From the NCBI GenBank assembly GCA_039931555.1, contig JBDTRP010000030.1:1-64000 (forward strand): DNA of 64,000 nucleotides. Direction: 5' to 3'. The notes beneath the pieces were generated by a model that was not told the origin of the DNA, did no database searches, and worked only from the letters and a program-made list of their open reading frames with translations. The position numbers were made by a program, and so were the translations under genes. The first letter of the stretch is position 1; each line of letters starts with the position of its first letter. This document shows positions 39,864 through 50,000 of this stretch, in pieces. The DNA comes from JAENVT01 sp039931555. Its GTDB lineage: Bacteria > Actinomycetota > Acidimicrobiia > Acidimicrobiales > Ilumatobacteraceae.

Positions 39864-41270
39864 GTGACCAAACGTCAACGCAATTTCTATGTGTGCACGG
39901 CAACCGCTGCGTTGGTGCTGGCTGCATGCGGCGGGGGCGGCAACTCGTCGTCCAACGGCACCACGGCACCGACAGCGGGTGGCACGACCGCACCGGCCGC
40001 CGAGACCACTGCCGCGGCAACCGAGACCACGGCCGGCAGCGATGCGACGACCGCAGCGACCGAGCCAGCGGCCCCTGCCGGCTGGACCGTCGACACCTCG
40101 ACGTGCTCCGACCCGGCACGCGCCGAGCAGCCCATCGAGGGTGAGGTCAAGATCGGTGCGGCCATGCCGCTGTCGGGCGGACCTGCCGCGGCCTTCGGTC
40201 CCGTCAAGGACGGCTTCCAGTTGTACCTCAACTATGCCGACGCCAAGGGCCTGCTGCCCGGGTACAAGATCAGCGTCGATGTTCGTGACGACCAGTACGA
40301 CGCCACGCAGACTCCCGGCGTCGTCAACGGGTTGATCGACGACGGCGTCGACTTCTTCGCCGGCATCATCGGCACTCCCAACAACCTCGCCGTGCGTGAC
40401 ACGCTGAACGAGGAGTGCATCCCGCAGTTGTTGAACCTCACCGGCTCGCCGTCGTGGGGCCAGATCGCCGACTACCCGTGGACCACCGGTGCGCTGGTGC
40501 CCTACGACACCGAAGCGTCGATCTACGCGACCAAGCTCAACGAGTTGAAGCCGGGCGCCAAGGTCGCGCTGTATTACATCAACAACGAGTTCGGCAAGGC
40601 CTACATCGACGAGTTCAAGAAGAAGGCCACCGAGTTCGGCTTCGAGATCGTCGACGAGCAGACGGTCGAGCCCAACGACAACAATCCGCCGATCACCCAG
40701 GTCGGCAGCATCGCCAGCAAGTTGCCCGACGCGATCGTGGCCATCCCGCTCGGCCTGCAGTGCCCCACGTTCCTGGCCGCACTGGCCAATGCGAAGGCAC
40801 AGACCGCCGGCTGGAACCCGCCGGTGTTCGTCACCAACACGTGCGCCTCGAAGCTGTTCTTCGGCCTGGCCGGCCCGGCCGCCGACGGTGTGTACACCTC
40901 GAACAACCTCATCGATTCGAATGACCCGAAGAACGCCACGAACCCCGGCATCAAGACCTTCCTCGACGAGTACGCCGCGGCCGGCCTTGCCGGTGACCCC
41001 GGCGTGACCGAGGCCGGCTGGAGTGTCGGCGAGTCGACGGTGGCGATCTTGAACGCAGCACTGAAGTCGGGCACGCTCAGCCGCAAGTCGATCATCGAGG
41101 CCGCGCGCAACCTCACCTACACCCCGTCGCTGGTTCGCCCCGGCGCGCAGTACAAGATGAACGGCGCCGACGACCCGTTCGCCTTCGAGACGTTGCAGGT
41201 GTTGCAGTGGAGCGCCGCCTCGGGCACGTTCACCGAGATCGGTGATCCGATCACCCAGTACGAGCACTGA
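39864..41270 (+). CDS. ABC transporter substrate-binding lipoprotein (LivJ/LivK-like)
   Basis: 468 residues. Lipoprotein signal TATAALVLAACGG with lipobox Cys22, then a Thr/Ala-rich linker of about 50 residues, then a Peripla_BP_6 domain beginning GEVKIGAAMPLSGGPAAAFG. Seen also: VDVRDDQYDATQTPGVVNGL and DFFAGIIGTPNNLAVRDTL. It captures an amino acid or similar ligand for LivHM; the specificity is not predictable. GTG 39864 is preceded by gaggggg at 39851. A strong hairpin follows the stop. Confidence 0.9.
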   Translation: MTKRQRNFYVCTATAALVLAACGGGGNSSSNGTTAPTAGGTTAPAAETTAAATETTAGSDATTAATEPAAPAGWTVDTSTCSDPARAEQPIEGEVKIGAAMPLSGGPAAAFGPVKDGFQLYLNYADAKGLLPGYKISVDVRDDQYDATQTPGVVNGLIDDGVDFFAGIIGTPNNLAVRDTLNEECIPQLLNLTGSPSWGQIADYPWTTGALVPYDTEASIYATKLNELKPGAKVALYYINNEFGKAYIDEFKKKATEFGFEIVDEQTVEPNDNNPPITQVGSIASKLPDAIVAIPLGLQCPTFLAALANAKAQTAGWNPPVFVTNTCASKLFFGLAGPAADGVYTSNNLIDSNDPKNATNPGIKTFLDEYAAAGLAGDPGVTEAGWSVGESTVAILNAALKSGTLSRKSIIEAARNLTYTPSLVRPGAQYKMNGADDPFAFETLQVLQWSAASGTFTEIGDPITQYEH

Positions 41271-41278
41271 TCGCGGTA

Positions 41279-41313
41279 CTGATCGGGCGGCCCGAGTGGG
41301 GCCGCTCGATCAG
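41279..41313. terminator. Bidirectional hairpin terminator
   Basis: A 15-bp stem (ctgatcgggcggccc with gggccgctcgatcag) has one G-U pair and a 5-nt loop. It lies between the ends of the binding-protein gene and the convergent lipoprotein gene and covers that gene's stop codon. No T-tract on either strand. Confidence 0.75.
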
Positions 41314-41678
41314 GTCCCCAAGCAGCTGAAGAACTTCTTGATCACATCCTGATTCGGCGTGCCGCCCGCCTCGACCAGCTTGCGCAGCGAGTCGTCTTTC
41401 AGCAGCGCCTCGAAGCACGCCTTGTCGACCTTCATCCCGGCGGCCTCGAACTGGGCGATCATGGCGTCGATCGCCGCCGTCGGGAGGCTCACACCGCTGG
41501 AGATCGAGGCGCCTGGCGGGATGGTGAGCTCCCCGGGAAAGACGAAGCCCGTGGTCGGCGTGGACTCGCTCGTTGCGCCGGAGGCGGTCGTTGCGCTGGA
41601 CTTCGCGTCGCTTCCACAGCCCGCCAGCAGCCCGAGGCCTGCGATCGAGGCGAGTACTGCAGTGATGATCGGTTTCAT
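41310..41678 (-). CDS. Small lipoprotein of unknown function
   Basis: 122 residues. Signal peptide with lipobox GLGLLAGC (Cys21), then a Ser/Thr-rich linker, then a folded part of about 75 residues with FEAAGMKVDKACFEALLKDD and a final Cys (FFSCLGT); two Cys could form a disulfide. aaggga lies about 6 nt before the ATG. Similar small actinobacterial lipoproteins with a Cys-x-many-Cys C-terminus are common but unnamed. No function proposed. Confidence 0.75.
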   Translation of the reverse strand: MKPIITAVLASIAGLGLLAGCGSDAKSSATTASGATSESTPTTGFVFPGELTIPPGASISSGVSLPTAAIDAMIAQFEAAGMKVDKACFEALLKDDSLRKLVEAGGTPNQDVIKKFFSCLGT

Positions 41679-41713
41679 GATGGTCCCTTCGAGTGAGGCA
41701 CCAGTGTGCCTGA

Positions 41714-42643
41714 TCACGCGACCGGAATGGGGTCGGTCACGACCGCTCTGCCGCGTGACCGCCGGGCCGCGTCGGCGGTGGCGATGACCAGCCCGAGCCA
41801 CACCAGGGCGAAGCCCACCACGCGAGACCGCGGCAACGCCTCGTGGAACACCAGCCACCCGAGGCAGAAGTTGATCGTCGGCACGATGTAGTTGAGCGGC
41901 CCGATAACGGTCAACGGCATACGTTGTGCGGCGTAGGCGAACAACGTCAACGGCACGATCGTCGCCAGGCCGCTGCACAACACCAGCGCGAACTGGGCGG
42001 ATGTCGCCGAGTGCGGGATACTGGTGGCCCCGCCGGCCAGGATGGTGACCGCGGCGATGGCCGGAACGAGGACGATGAAGCTCTCTGCGGCCATGCTCTC
42101 GACCGGTGTCAACGGCACGTGCTTCTTCAGGTAGCCGTAGAGCACCCACGAGGTGGCGATGATCAGTGCCAGCCACGGCACGCGGCCGTAGCTGAAGGTG
42201 AGGATTCCGACAGCGATGAGGGCGAGCACGAAGGCGAACTCCTGCACTCGAGTGATCTTCTCGTGCAGCACCACCACACCGACCGCCATGGTGCCGAGGG
42301 GGGCCAGGAAGTAGCCGAGGGCCGTCTCGATCACATGATCGTGCACGACGGCCCACACGTAGGTCGTCCAGTTCACTGCCAGGATCACTGCGCTCAGCAC
42401 CACCGTTCGAAGCAGTCCGCGGTCGGTCAGCAGCGGGCGGAGGTGCTGCCATCGGTGGCTGGCCGACAGCACGATGGCCATGATCGCCGCCGAGCAGATC
42501 ACCCGCCATCCGATCAGTTCGACGGCGTCGAAGGCTTCGAGGTGGCGCCAGTACAGCGTCAGGGCGCCCCACACCAGATAGGCGGCGACACCGGCGACGA
42601 TGCCGCGCTGTTGGGCGGCGGCCAGCTGTTCGTCCGAGCTCAC
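41714..42643 (-). CDS. rarD: RarD-like EamA family transporter
   Basis: 309 residues with ten hydrophobic helices in two EamA repeats. The RarD branch is shown by RGIVAGVAAYLVWGALTLYW at the start, ELIGWRVICSAAIM near residue 45, NWTTYVWAVVHDHVIETALGYF near 88 and ATSWVLYGYLKKHVPL near 162. RarD proteins were named for chloramphenicol sensitivity in Pseudomonas; the substrate is unknown. GTG 42643 is chosen since TAGCAT lies 7 nt upstream; a longer frame to 42685 overlaps the preceding gene. Confidence 0.85.
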   Translation of the reverse strand: MSSDEQLAAAQQRGIVAGVAAYLVWGALTLYWRHLEAFDAVELIGWRVICSAAIMAIVLSASHRWQHLRPLLTDRGLLRTVVLSAVILAVNWTTYVWAVVHDHVIETALGYFLAPLGTMAVGVVVLHEKITRVQEFAFVLALIAVGILTFSYGRVPWLALIIATSWVLYGYLKKHVPLTPVESMAAESFIVLVPAIAAVTILAGGATSIPHSATSAQFALVLCSGLATIVPLTLFAYAAQRMPLTVIGPLNYIVPTINFCLGWLVFHEALPRSRVVGFALVWLGLVIATADAARRSRGRAVVTDPIPVA

Positions 42644-42650
42644 TGCGACG

Positions 42651-42656
42651 ATGCTA
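42651..42656 (-). promoter_or_regulatory. -10 element deciding a GTG start
   Basis: TAGCAT on the minus strand, 7 nt before the rarD GTG. It overlaps the stop codon region of the serine hydrolase gene. Confidence 0.5.
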
Positions 42657-43757
42657 CGGACGCGCGCAGGCCATGGCGAGCGCATTCAGGTCGCGGCATC
42701 GGCGCAGGTCGTGGCCCGGGTCGAGTTGCAGCGTGTCGTGGAGGAAGCAGAACGACATCCCGCTGTCGGGATCAACCCAGCACAGTTGCCCGCCTGCGCC
42801 GGAGTGGCCGAACGCCCGTGGAGTGTGCGGCATCCACCGGTAGTCGTTCATTCCGTCGGCTCCGGAGACGACACCGGCGATGGTGCGGTTGGCCGCCGTC
42901 CCGTCGGTCGCCATGACGCTGCCGTTGCGGATCGTGCCGCGCGCGTCGGCGAGCCATCCGGCCGGGTGGGTGTCACCGGGGTTGTGCAGGAACGATTGAT
43001 AGATCAAGGCGATGTCGACGGCCCGGGCGATGCCCCCGCCGCCGGGGATCGCCGCGGCCTGGGCTCGCGGATCGTTGAGGCTGAGCAACAGTTCCGGTGA
43101 CACGGTCGTGTCGGGAACCAGGTCCTCCCGACCGAATGTGTCGAGCAGCTCGGCCTGGCCGGGCACGGATCCTGCGCTTCGGATCGTCGTGGCAGGTCCG
43201 AGCTCGGACGGGCCGAGTACTGCTGGTACGCCGGCCGCCGCCGCAACTCGTTCGTTGACCACATCGGCGTAGTGGCGCCCCGACAGGGTCTCGATCAGTT
43301 CGGCGATGACCCAGTGAGCGGCCATCGGGTGGTACTCGGTGCGCGTCCCGGCCGGCCAAGCGAGCGTCCATTCCGAGAACTGCCGCCGTCGCCCCTCGCT
43401 GGTGCCCCATCGGTCGGGGCCGATCGGTGCCTGCGGGAACCCGCCCTGCATCGTCAACAACTGCAGCACACTGACGTGCTCCTTGCCGTTGTCGCCGAAG
43501 CCGGGCAGGTAGCGAGCGACCGGTGCGGTCAGCTCGATGGTGCCGTCGGCCAGGTGGGGAAGCAGCGACATCGCCACCATCACCTTGGTCGCTGAGAAGA
43601 TCACGAAACGCGACGCCGGTGAGGCAGTGCCGAACGAATCGGCGGCGACGATCTCGCCCTGCATCCCGATGGCGAATTGCGCGGCGTTCGAATGGCCGTC
43701 GTCGATCTCGGCTCGGATTCGATCGCGGAGGGCGTTGACTGCGGCGGTATCGGGCAC
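42654..43757 (-). CDS. Beta-lactamase-fold serine hydrolase
   Basis: 367 residues of the class C beta-lactamase/esterase/D-Ala-carboxypeptidase fold. The nucleophile is in FVIFSATKVMVAMSLL near residue 55 (S-x-x-K). A Tyr is found in EYHPMAAHWV near 142, and the third motif is FGHSGAGGQLCWVDPDSG near 320 (HSG in place of KTG, as in esterases). No signal peptide, so probably cytosolic. GTG 43757 follows TACTCT plus 7 nt. Likely an esterase or lactamase-like enzyme of unknown substrate. Confidence 0.85.
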   Translation of the reverse strand: MPDTAAVNALRDRIRAEIDDGHSNAAQFAIGMQGEIVAADSFGTASPASRFVIFSATKVMVAMSLLPHLADGTIELTAPVARYLPGFGDNGKEHVSVLQLLTMQGGFPQAPIGPDRWGTSEGRRRQFSEWTLAWPAGTRTEYHPMAAHWVIAELIETLSGRHYADVVNERVAAAAGVPAVLGPSELGPATTIRSAGSVPGQAELLDTFGREDLVPDTTVSPELLLSLNDPRAQAAAIPGGGGIARAVDIALIYQSFLHNPGDTHPAGWLADARGTIRNGSVMATDGTAANRTIAGVVSGADGMNDYRWMPHTPRAFGHSGAGGQLCWVDPDSGMSFCFLHDTLQLDPGHDLRRCRDLNALAMACARP

Positions 43758-43815
43758 GGTTCGTAGAGTACGAGTTGGCGACGCTGCATCCGCAGGCGCG
43801 CGGCGAAAGGAACCG

Positions 43816-44700
43816 ATGACCGGTCACGGTGTGCGCGCTGCGGTGGTGCGGCGGACGTGTGTCGGCGCCAATGCGGTCGAGTTGGTCGCCGATGCACACG
43901 GCAACCCCGACGATCCGGCGGTGCTGTTGTTGCACGGCGGCGGTCAGACGCGCGGATCGTGGGGCACGACAGCGCAGGCGCTGGCCAACGACGGGTTCTA
44001 CGCGGTCAATGCCGACCTGCGCGGCCACGGCGAGTCGGCATGGGACCCGGCGGGCGACTACTCCTTCGCCGCGCAGATGGCCGACGTCGAAGCCTGGTGC
44101 GAAACGTTGGGGGGACCGGCGATCGTGGGCGCGTCGATGGGCGGTCTCGCCGGCTTGTGGACCGAGGGCACGCGGGCCGCGAACGGACAGCCCCCTGCCG
44201 GTGCGTGTCTGGTGCTGGTCGACATCGCTCATCGCAGTGAGCCCGAGGGTGTCGAGCGGATCATCGGCTTCATGCGCAGCAACCCGCACGGGTTCGCGAC
44301 CATCGACGAGGCCGCGGACGCAGTGGCGCAGTACCTGGCGCACCGAACCCGACCGGCGAACACCGACGGCCTCGCCCGCAACCTTCGGCGTGGCGACGAC
44401 GGGCGATTCCGCTGGCATTGGGACCCGCAGTTCATGAGCGACGCCCGACCGCGCTCCAGCGTCGACTTCGACCGCTTTGCGACGCATGCTCGCAATCTGG
44501 CGCTGCCCGTGCTGCTCGTGCGCGGTGAGCGCAGCGATGTGTTGAGCGCGGAGACGGCAGCCGAGTTCCTGTCGCTCGTGCCGCACGCCGAGTTCGCCGA
44601 CATCGGCGATGCGCATCACATGGTGGCCGGCGACCACAACGACGCGTTCGCAACGACCGTGGTCGAGTTCCTCCACCGAGTGGCCCGGATCAGGCCCTGA
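43816..44700 (+). CDS. Alpha/beta hydrolase
   Basis: 294 residues. Oxyanion motif VLLLHGGGQTRGSW near residue 36, nucleophile AIVGASMGGLAGLW near 107, acid in LLVRGERSDVLS near 235 and His in IGDAHHMVAGDHN near 266. The sequence plan resembles peroxidase/epoxide-hydrolase-like alpha/beta hydrolases. aaagga lies about 7 nt before ATG 43816. It is the first gene of a same-strand run with pgl and pgi. Confidence 0.85.
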   Translation: MTGHGVRAAVVRRTCVGANAVELVADAHGNPDDPAVLLLHGGGQTRGSWGTTAQALANDGFYAVNADLRGHGESAWDPAGDYSFAAQMADVEAWCETLGGPAIVGASMGGLAGLWTEGTRAANGQPPAGACLVLVDIAHRSEPEGVERIIGFMRSNPHGFATIDEAADAVAQYLAHRTRPANTDGLARNLRRGDDGRFRWHWDPQFMSDARPRSSVDFDRFATHARNLALPVLLVRGERSDVLSAETAAEFLSLVPHAEFADIGDAHHMVAGDHNDAFATTVVEFLHRVARIRP

Positions 44701-44707
44701 GAACCGC

Positions 44708-45376
44708 ATGGATGTCACCGTCGCACCCGACCCGCAGTCCGCGGCCGACGAAGCTGCGGCGTGGATCGCCCGGCAGTTGCGCAACGCCGTGTCGCGCCGC
44801 GGCGCAGCAACCGTGGCGTTCAGCGGGGGCTCGACGCCGGCATTGATGCTGGCTGCGCTGGCGTTGCTGCGGGTGCCGTGGGGAGCGACGACGGTCTTCC
44901 AGGTCGACGAACGCGTCGCCCCCGAGGGCGACCCTGACCGCAATGCGACGCTGCTCGATGTGCTGCGGCCGCATCGGCCGTCGATTCACCTGATGCCGGT
45001 CGCGTCGGGTGATCTCGGCTCCGCCGCGCTGCGGTATGCCGCGTTGCTGCCGGATCGACTCGACATCGTGCACCTCGGCCTGGGCGACGACGGCCACACC
45101 GCATCGTGGCCGCCCGGCGATCCGGTGATCGATGCGCCCGGCGTCGTCGCCGTGTCGGGGGAGTACAAGGGCAGGGTGCGGATGACCCTCACCGTGCACG
45201 CAGTCAACGCGGCGCGTCATCGTTTGGTCTTGGCAACCGGGTCCGCAAAGGCGCCCGTCATCGAGCGATGGATGTTGCACGACCCGTCGCTGCCGGTGCA
45301 ACGCCTCGGTCGTACCAACACCGCCGTCATGCTCGACGCGGCCGCCGCAGCGCGGTTGCCGTACCTGGCTCGCTAG
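44708..45376 (+). CDS. pgl: 6-phosphogluconolactonase
   Basis: 222 residues. It opens 6-phosphogluconolactone in the oxidative pentose phosphate pathway. Motifs: TVAFSGGSTPALMLAAL near residue 38, VFQVDERVAPEGDPDRNATL near 65 and HLGLGDDGHTASWPPGDP near 122, the family signature. It lies 7 bp after the hydrolase stop and 12 bp before pgi. zwf and gnd are not in the window, so this is only part of the pathway. Confidence 0.92.
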   Translation: MDVTVAPDPQSAADEAAAWIARQLRNAVSRRGAATVAFSGGSTPALMLAALALLRVPWGATTVFQVDERVAPEGDPDRNATLLDVLRPHRPSIHLMPVASGDLGSAALRYAALLPDRLDIVHLGLGDDGHTASWPPGDPVIDAPGVVAVSGEYKGRVRMTLTVHAVNAARHRLVLATGSAKAPVIERWMLHDPSLPVQRLGRTNTAVMLDAAAAARLPYLAR

Positions 45377-45388
45377 CGTCTGGCGACG

Positions 45389-47005
45389 ATGGACATCACG
45401 ACGACACCCGCCTGGTCGGCGCTGCAGTCGACCGCACGTCCTGCACACCTGCGCACGCTCTTCGCCACGGACCCGCAGCGTTCGGCGCGGTACAGCCTGC
45501 AGGCCGGCGATCTCCTGGTCGACTACTCCAAACACTTGATCGACGACGACGTCGTGCGCCGGCTGCTGGCTGTCGCCGCGGCCGCCGAGGTCGAGGCCCG
45601 ACGCGCGGCGATGTTCGCGGGTGAGCCCATCAACGTGACCGAGCAGCGGGCCGTGCTGCACACGGCGCTGCGCGCACCGCGCGATGCCGTAGTGAAGGTC
45701 GACGGCCACAACGTGGTGCCCGACGTGCACGATGTGCTCGATCGCATCACGACGTTCGCCGATCGGGTCCGCAGCGGCGCCTGGCGCGGCGCAACGGGCG
45801 AGGCGATGCAGACCGTCGTCAACATCGGCATCGGTGGCAGTGACCTCGGCCCGGCGATGGCGTTCCTGGCGACCGAGTCGTTCGGCGACCACAACCTGCG
45901 CTGCCGCTACGTGAGCAACATCGACGGCGCCGACATCTCCGGCAACCTCGCGGACCTCGACCCGGCGACAACTCTGTTCATCGTCAGCTCGAAGACGTTC
46001 ACCACCATCGAAACGCTGACCAACGCGAACCACGCCCGCGATTGGTTGACGGCCAAGCTCGGTGACGACGCAGTGAGCAAGCACTTCGTCGCGGTCAGCA
46101 CCAATGCCCAACAGGTGGCCGCGTTCGGCATCGACACGGCCAACATGTTCGAGTTCTGGGATTGGGTCGGCGGGCGCTACTCGGTCGACTCGGCCATCGG
46201 GTTGTCGCTGGCACTGTCGATCGGCCCGGCCCGCTTCCGGCAGTTCCTCGACGGATTCCACACCATCGACCGCCACTTCGTCGAGACACCGCTGCACCTC
46301 AATGCCCCGGTGGTCATGGCGATGCTGGGGGTCTGGTACGCCAACGTGCTCGGTGCGCAAACCAAGGCGGTGCTGCCGTACGCCCACGAGCTGCGCAGGT
46401 TTCCCGCGTACCTGCAACAGCTCGACATGGAGTCCAATGGCAAGGGCGTGCGACTCGACGGTTCACCGGTGTCGACGACAACGGGCCCGATCGTGTGGGG
46501 CGAGCCGGGTACCAACGGCCAGCACGCGTTCTACCAACTTCTCCACCAGGGCACGCGCCTGGTGCCGATCGACTTCATCGGTTTCGCTCAACCGAACCAT
46601 TCACTGCTCGAACAGCACGACCTGCTGATGGCCAATCTGTTCGCCCAGGGCGAGGCGTTGGCGTTCGGCAAGACCCTCGACGAGGTGGTCGCCGAGGGCA
46701 TTCCCGCCCATCAGCAGGCGGCTCGGGTGTTCCCCGGCAATCGCCCCAGCACAACGATCCTGGCCCCCCGCCTCACACCCAATGTGCTCGGTCAGCTGAT
46801 CGCGCTGTACGAGCACATCGTGTTCGTGCAGGGCTGCGTGTTCGGCGTCAACAGCTTCGATCAGTGGGGGGTCGAGCTGGGCAAGGCACTGGCCAACCGG
46901 ATCACACCCGAGTTGGTCGCGACAGGCCCACCCCAACACGACACCTCCACGTCGGGCCTCATCGAGTGGTACCGCGCCAACCGCACTCGCCTGCCGTCGT
47001 CGTAG
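45389..47005 (+). CDS. pgi: Glucose-6-phosphate isomerase
   Basis: 538 residues. It interconverts glucose-6-phosphate and fructose-6-phosphate. Motifs: NIGIGGSDLGPAMAFLA near residue 151, FIVSSKTFTTIETLTNA near 195, ANMFEFWDWVGGRYSVDSAI near 253, QQLDMESNGKGVRLDGSP near 348 and a final HIVFVQGCVFGVNSFDQWGVE. All catalytic-region signatures are intact. Length is usual. It links glycogen breakdown to glycolysis and the pentose phosphate branch. Confidence 0.96.
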   Translation: MDITTTPAWSALQSTARPAHLRTLFATDPQRSARYSLQAGDLLVDYSKHLIDDDVVRRLLAVAAAAEVEARRAAMFAGEPINVTEQRAVLHTALRAPRDAVVKVDGHNVVPDVHDVLDRITTFADRVRSGAWRGATGEAMQTVVNIGIGGSDLGPAMAFLATESFGDHNLRCRYVSNIDGADISGNLADLDPATTLFIVSSKTFTTIETLTNANHARDWLTAKLGDDAVSKHFVAVSTNAQQVAAFGIDTANMFEFWDWVGGRYSVDSAIGLSLALSIGPARFRQFLDGFHTIDRHFVETPLHLNAPVVMAMLGVWYANVLGAQTKAVLPYAHELRRFPAYLQQLDMESNGKGVRLDGSPVSTTTGPIVWGEPGTNGQHAFYQLLHQGTRLVPIDFIGFAQPNHSLLEQHDLLMANLFAQGEALAFGKTLDEVVAEGIPAHQQAARVFPGNRPSTTILAPRLTPNVLGQLIALYEHIVFVQGCVFGVNSFDQWGVELGKALANRITPELVATGPPQHDTSTSGLIEWYRANRTRLPSS

Positions 47006-47078
47006 ATCACCCGTTCGGGTCATGTGTGCACTGCGAATATGCTCTCTGCAGCGCGATGCGCGGAGCAAGGGGTGAGCG

Positions 47079-50000
47079 GTGGGGGTCACGGTGTTGAACG
47101 CGCAGACGCGTACGGTGCTGTTCACCGATGTTCGCGGTTCGACAGCGCAGCGAGTGTTGCTGGGCGACGACTCGTTCGATGCGCTCCGTCGCGAGCATGA
47201 CGATGTGCTGACTGCCGCAGCGGTCAAGAACGGCGGCGAGATCGTCAAGTCAACGGGCGATGGGTTGCACATCACGTTCCGGGCCGCGTCGGACGCCGTG
47301 GCGTGCGCCGTGGCCATGCAGCGAGGCATCGAGCGGCTCAACCGACGCAACGCGGAGCCCGAGCACCTCGGTCTTGCCGTCGGGGTGTCGGCAGGAGATG
47401 TGATCGCCGAGCACGGCGACGTGTACGGCACGGCCGTCGTCGAAGCAGCGCGGCTGTGCGCCGTCGCCCTCGCCGGGCAGGTCGTGGTGGCCGATGTGGT
47501 TCGCCTGTTGACCGGATCGCGCGGCGGCCACGACTTTCAGCGGCGCGGTGATCTCGCGTTGAAGGGGCTCGCTGCCCCCGTCCGTTCGTTCGATGTGGTG
47601 TGGCACGCGGCGACGGTGTCGTGTATTCCTCTTCCTGCCCGGCTCGCGCCCGGCCTCGACGACTTCGTCGGTCGCCATGCCGAGCGCACGTTGCTGCTCG
47701 ACGCGTTCCACGCTGTCGCAGCAGGCCCGCGGGAGGTCGTCTTCGTGGCCGGCGAGCCCGGTATCGGGAAGTCTCGGCTGGCACGCGAGGCGGCGGCGAC
47801 GATGTTCGAAGAGGGTGCTGTGGTGCTGGCAGGGAGGTGCGAGGAACACCTCGGTGGCCCCTTTCAACTGTGGACCACGGTGCTCGCACACCTCATCGAG
47901 CACCTCGACGACGACATCGTTGCCCACTACCTGTCAGCGCACGGCGGCGAGATTGCCAGGGTGCTGCCAGACCTCCGTCGTCGGTTCCCCGACCTCCGTG
48001 TGGCGCCGCGGGTCGATGCGGACGTTGCCCGGCACCGGCTGTTCGAGGCGACCGCGGCACTGTTGGACACCGCGACGATGGAAGGGCCGGTGGTGATCGT
48101 GCTCGACGACTTGCAATGGGCCGATGTTGGCTCGTTGCAGCTGCTGCGTCACCTGGTGCGAATGGCACCGCATGCACCGATCCTGATCATCGGGACGTAC
48201 CGCGACACCGAGCTGGAGACTTCGCCGCTCGACGAGACCTTGGCCGACCTCCGGCGCGACGATCTGTTTCGACGCGTCGTGCTGCAGGGACTCTCCACGG
48301 ACGAGCTCGGCGAGTTCCTGGCGAAGCGCATCGGCTCGGCCCCTCCTCCCGAGTTCATCGGCGCGTTGTCTGCAGAGACCGGTGGGAATCCGTTCTTCGC
48401 CGGTGAGGTGGTTGCCCACCTGGTCGAGTCGGATCAGTTGGGACTGGTCGGCGAGCACTGGACGACGGAGATCTCATTCGACCGGCTCGGCATGTCGGAA
48501 GGTGTCCGCGATCTGCTCGGGCGTCGGATGGCACGGCTCCGCCGAGCGTCGACCCAGGCGCTCGAGATCGCCTCGGTGCTCGGGCGCGAGTTCGACGTGC
48601 CCACCCTGGCGCTGCTCGACCAGGTGGTCGAGGAGGAGTTGCGCGAGTACCTCGAGGGCGCGCTTCGGGCCGGGCTGTTGCGGCAGGACCCCTCCCGACC
48701 CGGCCGGTACGCGTTCACCCACGCGCTGGTGCGCCAACGCTTGTACGGCGGTCTGGGCACGACGCGGCGTGTGCGGTTGCACTGGCAGGTCGGCGTGGCG
48801 CTTCGTGCCGCTCCCGATCACGATGTCGATGCCGTCGCCTATCACCTCAGCGAGGGTGTGCTGGCCGGCGAGGCAATGGAGGCCGTCGATGCCACGTTGG
48901 TCGCTGCGGCCAGGGCACTGGAGGTGTCGGCGTTCGAGACCGCCGTCGACCAGTTCGGCAACGCCATCGCGTTGATCGACCAGGCAGATGCCGACGATCC
49001 CGATCGCCGGTACTCGGCGTTGGTCGGCCTCGGCGACGCTCACGTCGCGCTGTCGAACGCGCTGGGCTACACCGATGCCTTTCTCGCGGCCGCCGAAGTC
49101 GCCCGTGGCCAAGGACGTGCCGACCGGCTGGCCCGTGCCGCGCTGGGGATCGGCCAGCACGCGCTGATCCTTCGGCTGGCGCCCGAGACAGCGGCGCTGT
49201 TCGACGAAGCAATCGACGCCCTCGGACCTGAGGATTCAGCGGCACGTTCGATGTTGTTGAGCTTCCGCGCGTTCCATCGCACGATCACGCCCGGGATCGC
49301 CGAGGACCGGCAGGCGGAGATCGACGAAGCGGCAGCGATCGCGGCGCGCGTCGGGGATCGTCGCGCGGCCGCCCAGGCGATGTTCGCTCAGATCTCGGCG
49401 CTGCGTGGCTCGCCGATGGTCGACAGGATGATCGAACTGTCCGACGCAATGCTCGAGGCGGCGATCGAGCTCGACGACATCCGGTTGCAGACGCACGCCC
49501 TCCTGAACGGTGCGACGGCCCGGTTGCAGCGCGGCGATCGGGCGGGTTGGCAGCGCGCGGCCGTTGCGTTGAAGCTGGTCGCTCGCCGACCGAGCGGAAC
49601 CTACGCCCGGCCGTGGTCGATGATGTGGGACACGGTCGAGTGCGTCTTCGACGAGCGCTACACCGACGCCGACGACAACGCGTCGGCCGGCGCCGCAACG
49701 TGGTGCGCGCTCCCGATCGTGGAACTGTGCTTCGTCGCCCAGCAAGCGGTGTCGAAGCGGTGGATGGGACAGCGCCGCGTCGCAGCCGATCTGATCCGCC
49801 CGTGGGTGGAGATCCCAGGATCGGCTGTCAACCTACGAACCCTGCTGGCGTGTTTCGAGCTCGACGAGGCCCCCGACGCAGCTCGCGCCGTACTCGACCA
49901 CTGTGCCACCGACAACTTCGTCGAGACCAGGCTGCAAGCAGCGCAACGGCCGCCGGTGTTGGTCAACCTTGCCGAACTGTGTGTGCGCACGAACTCGACG

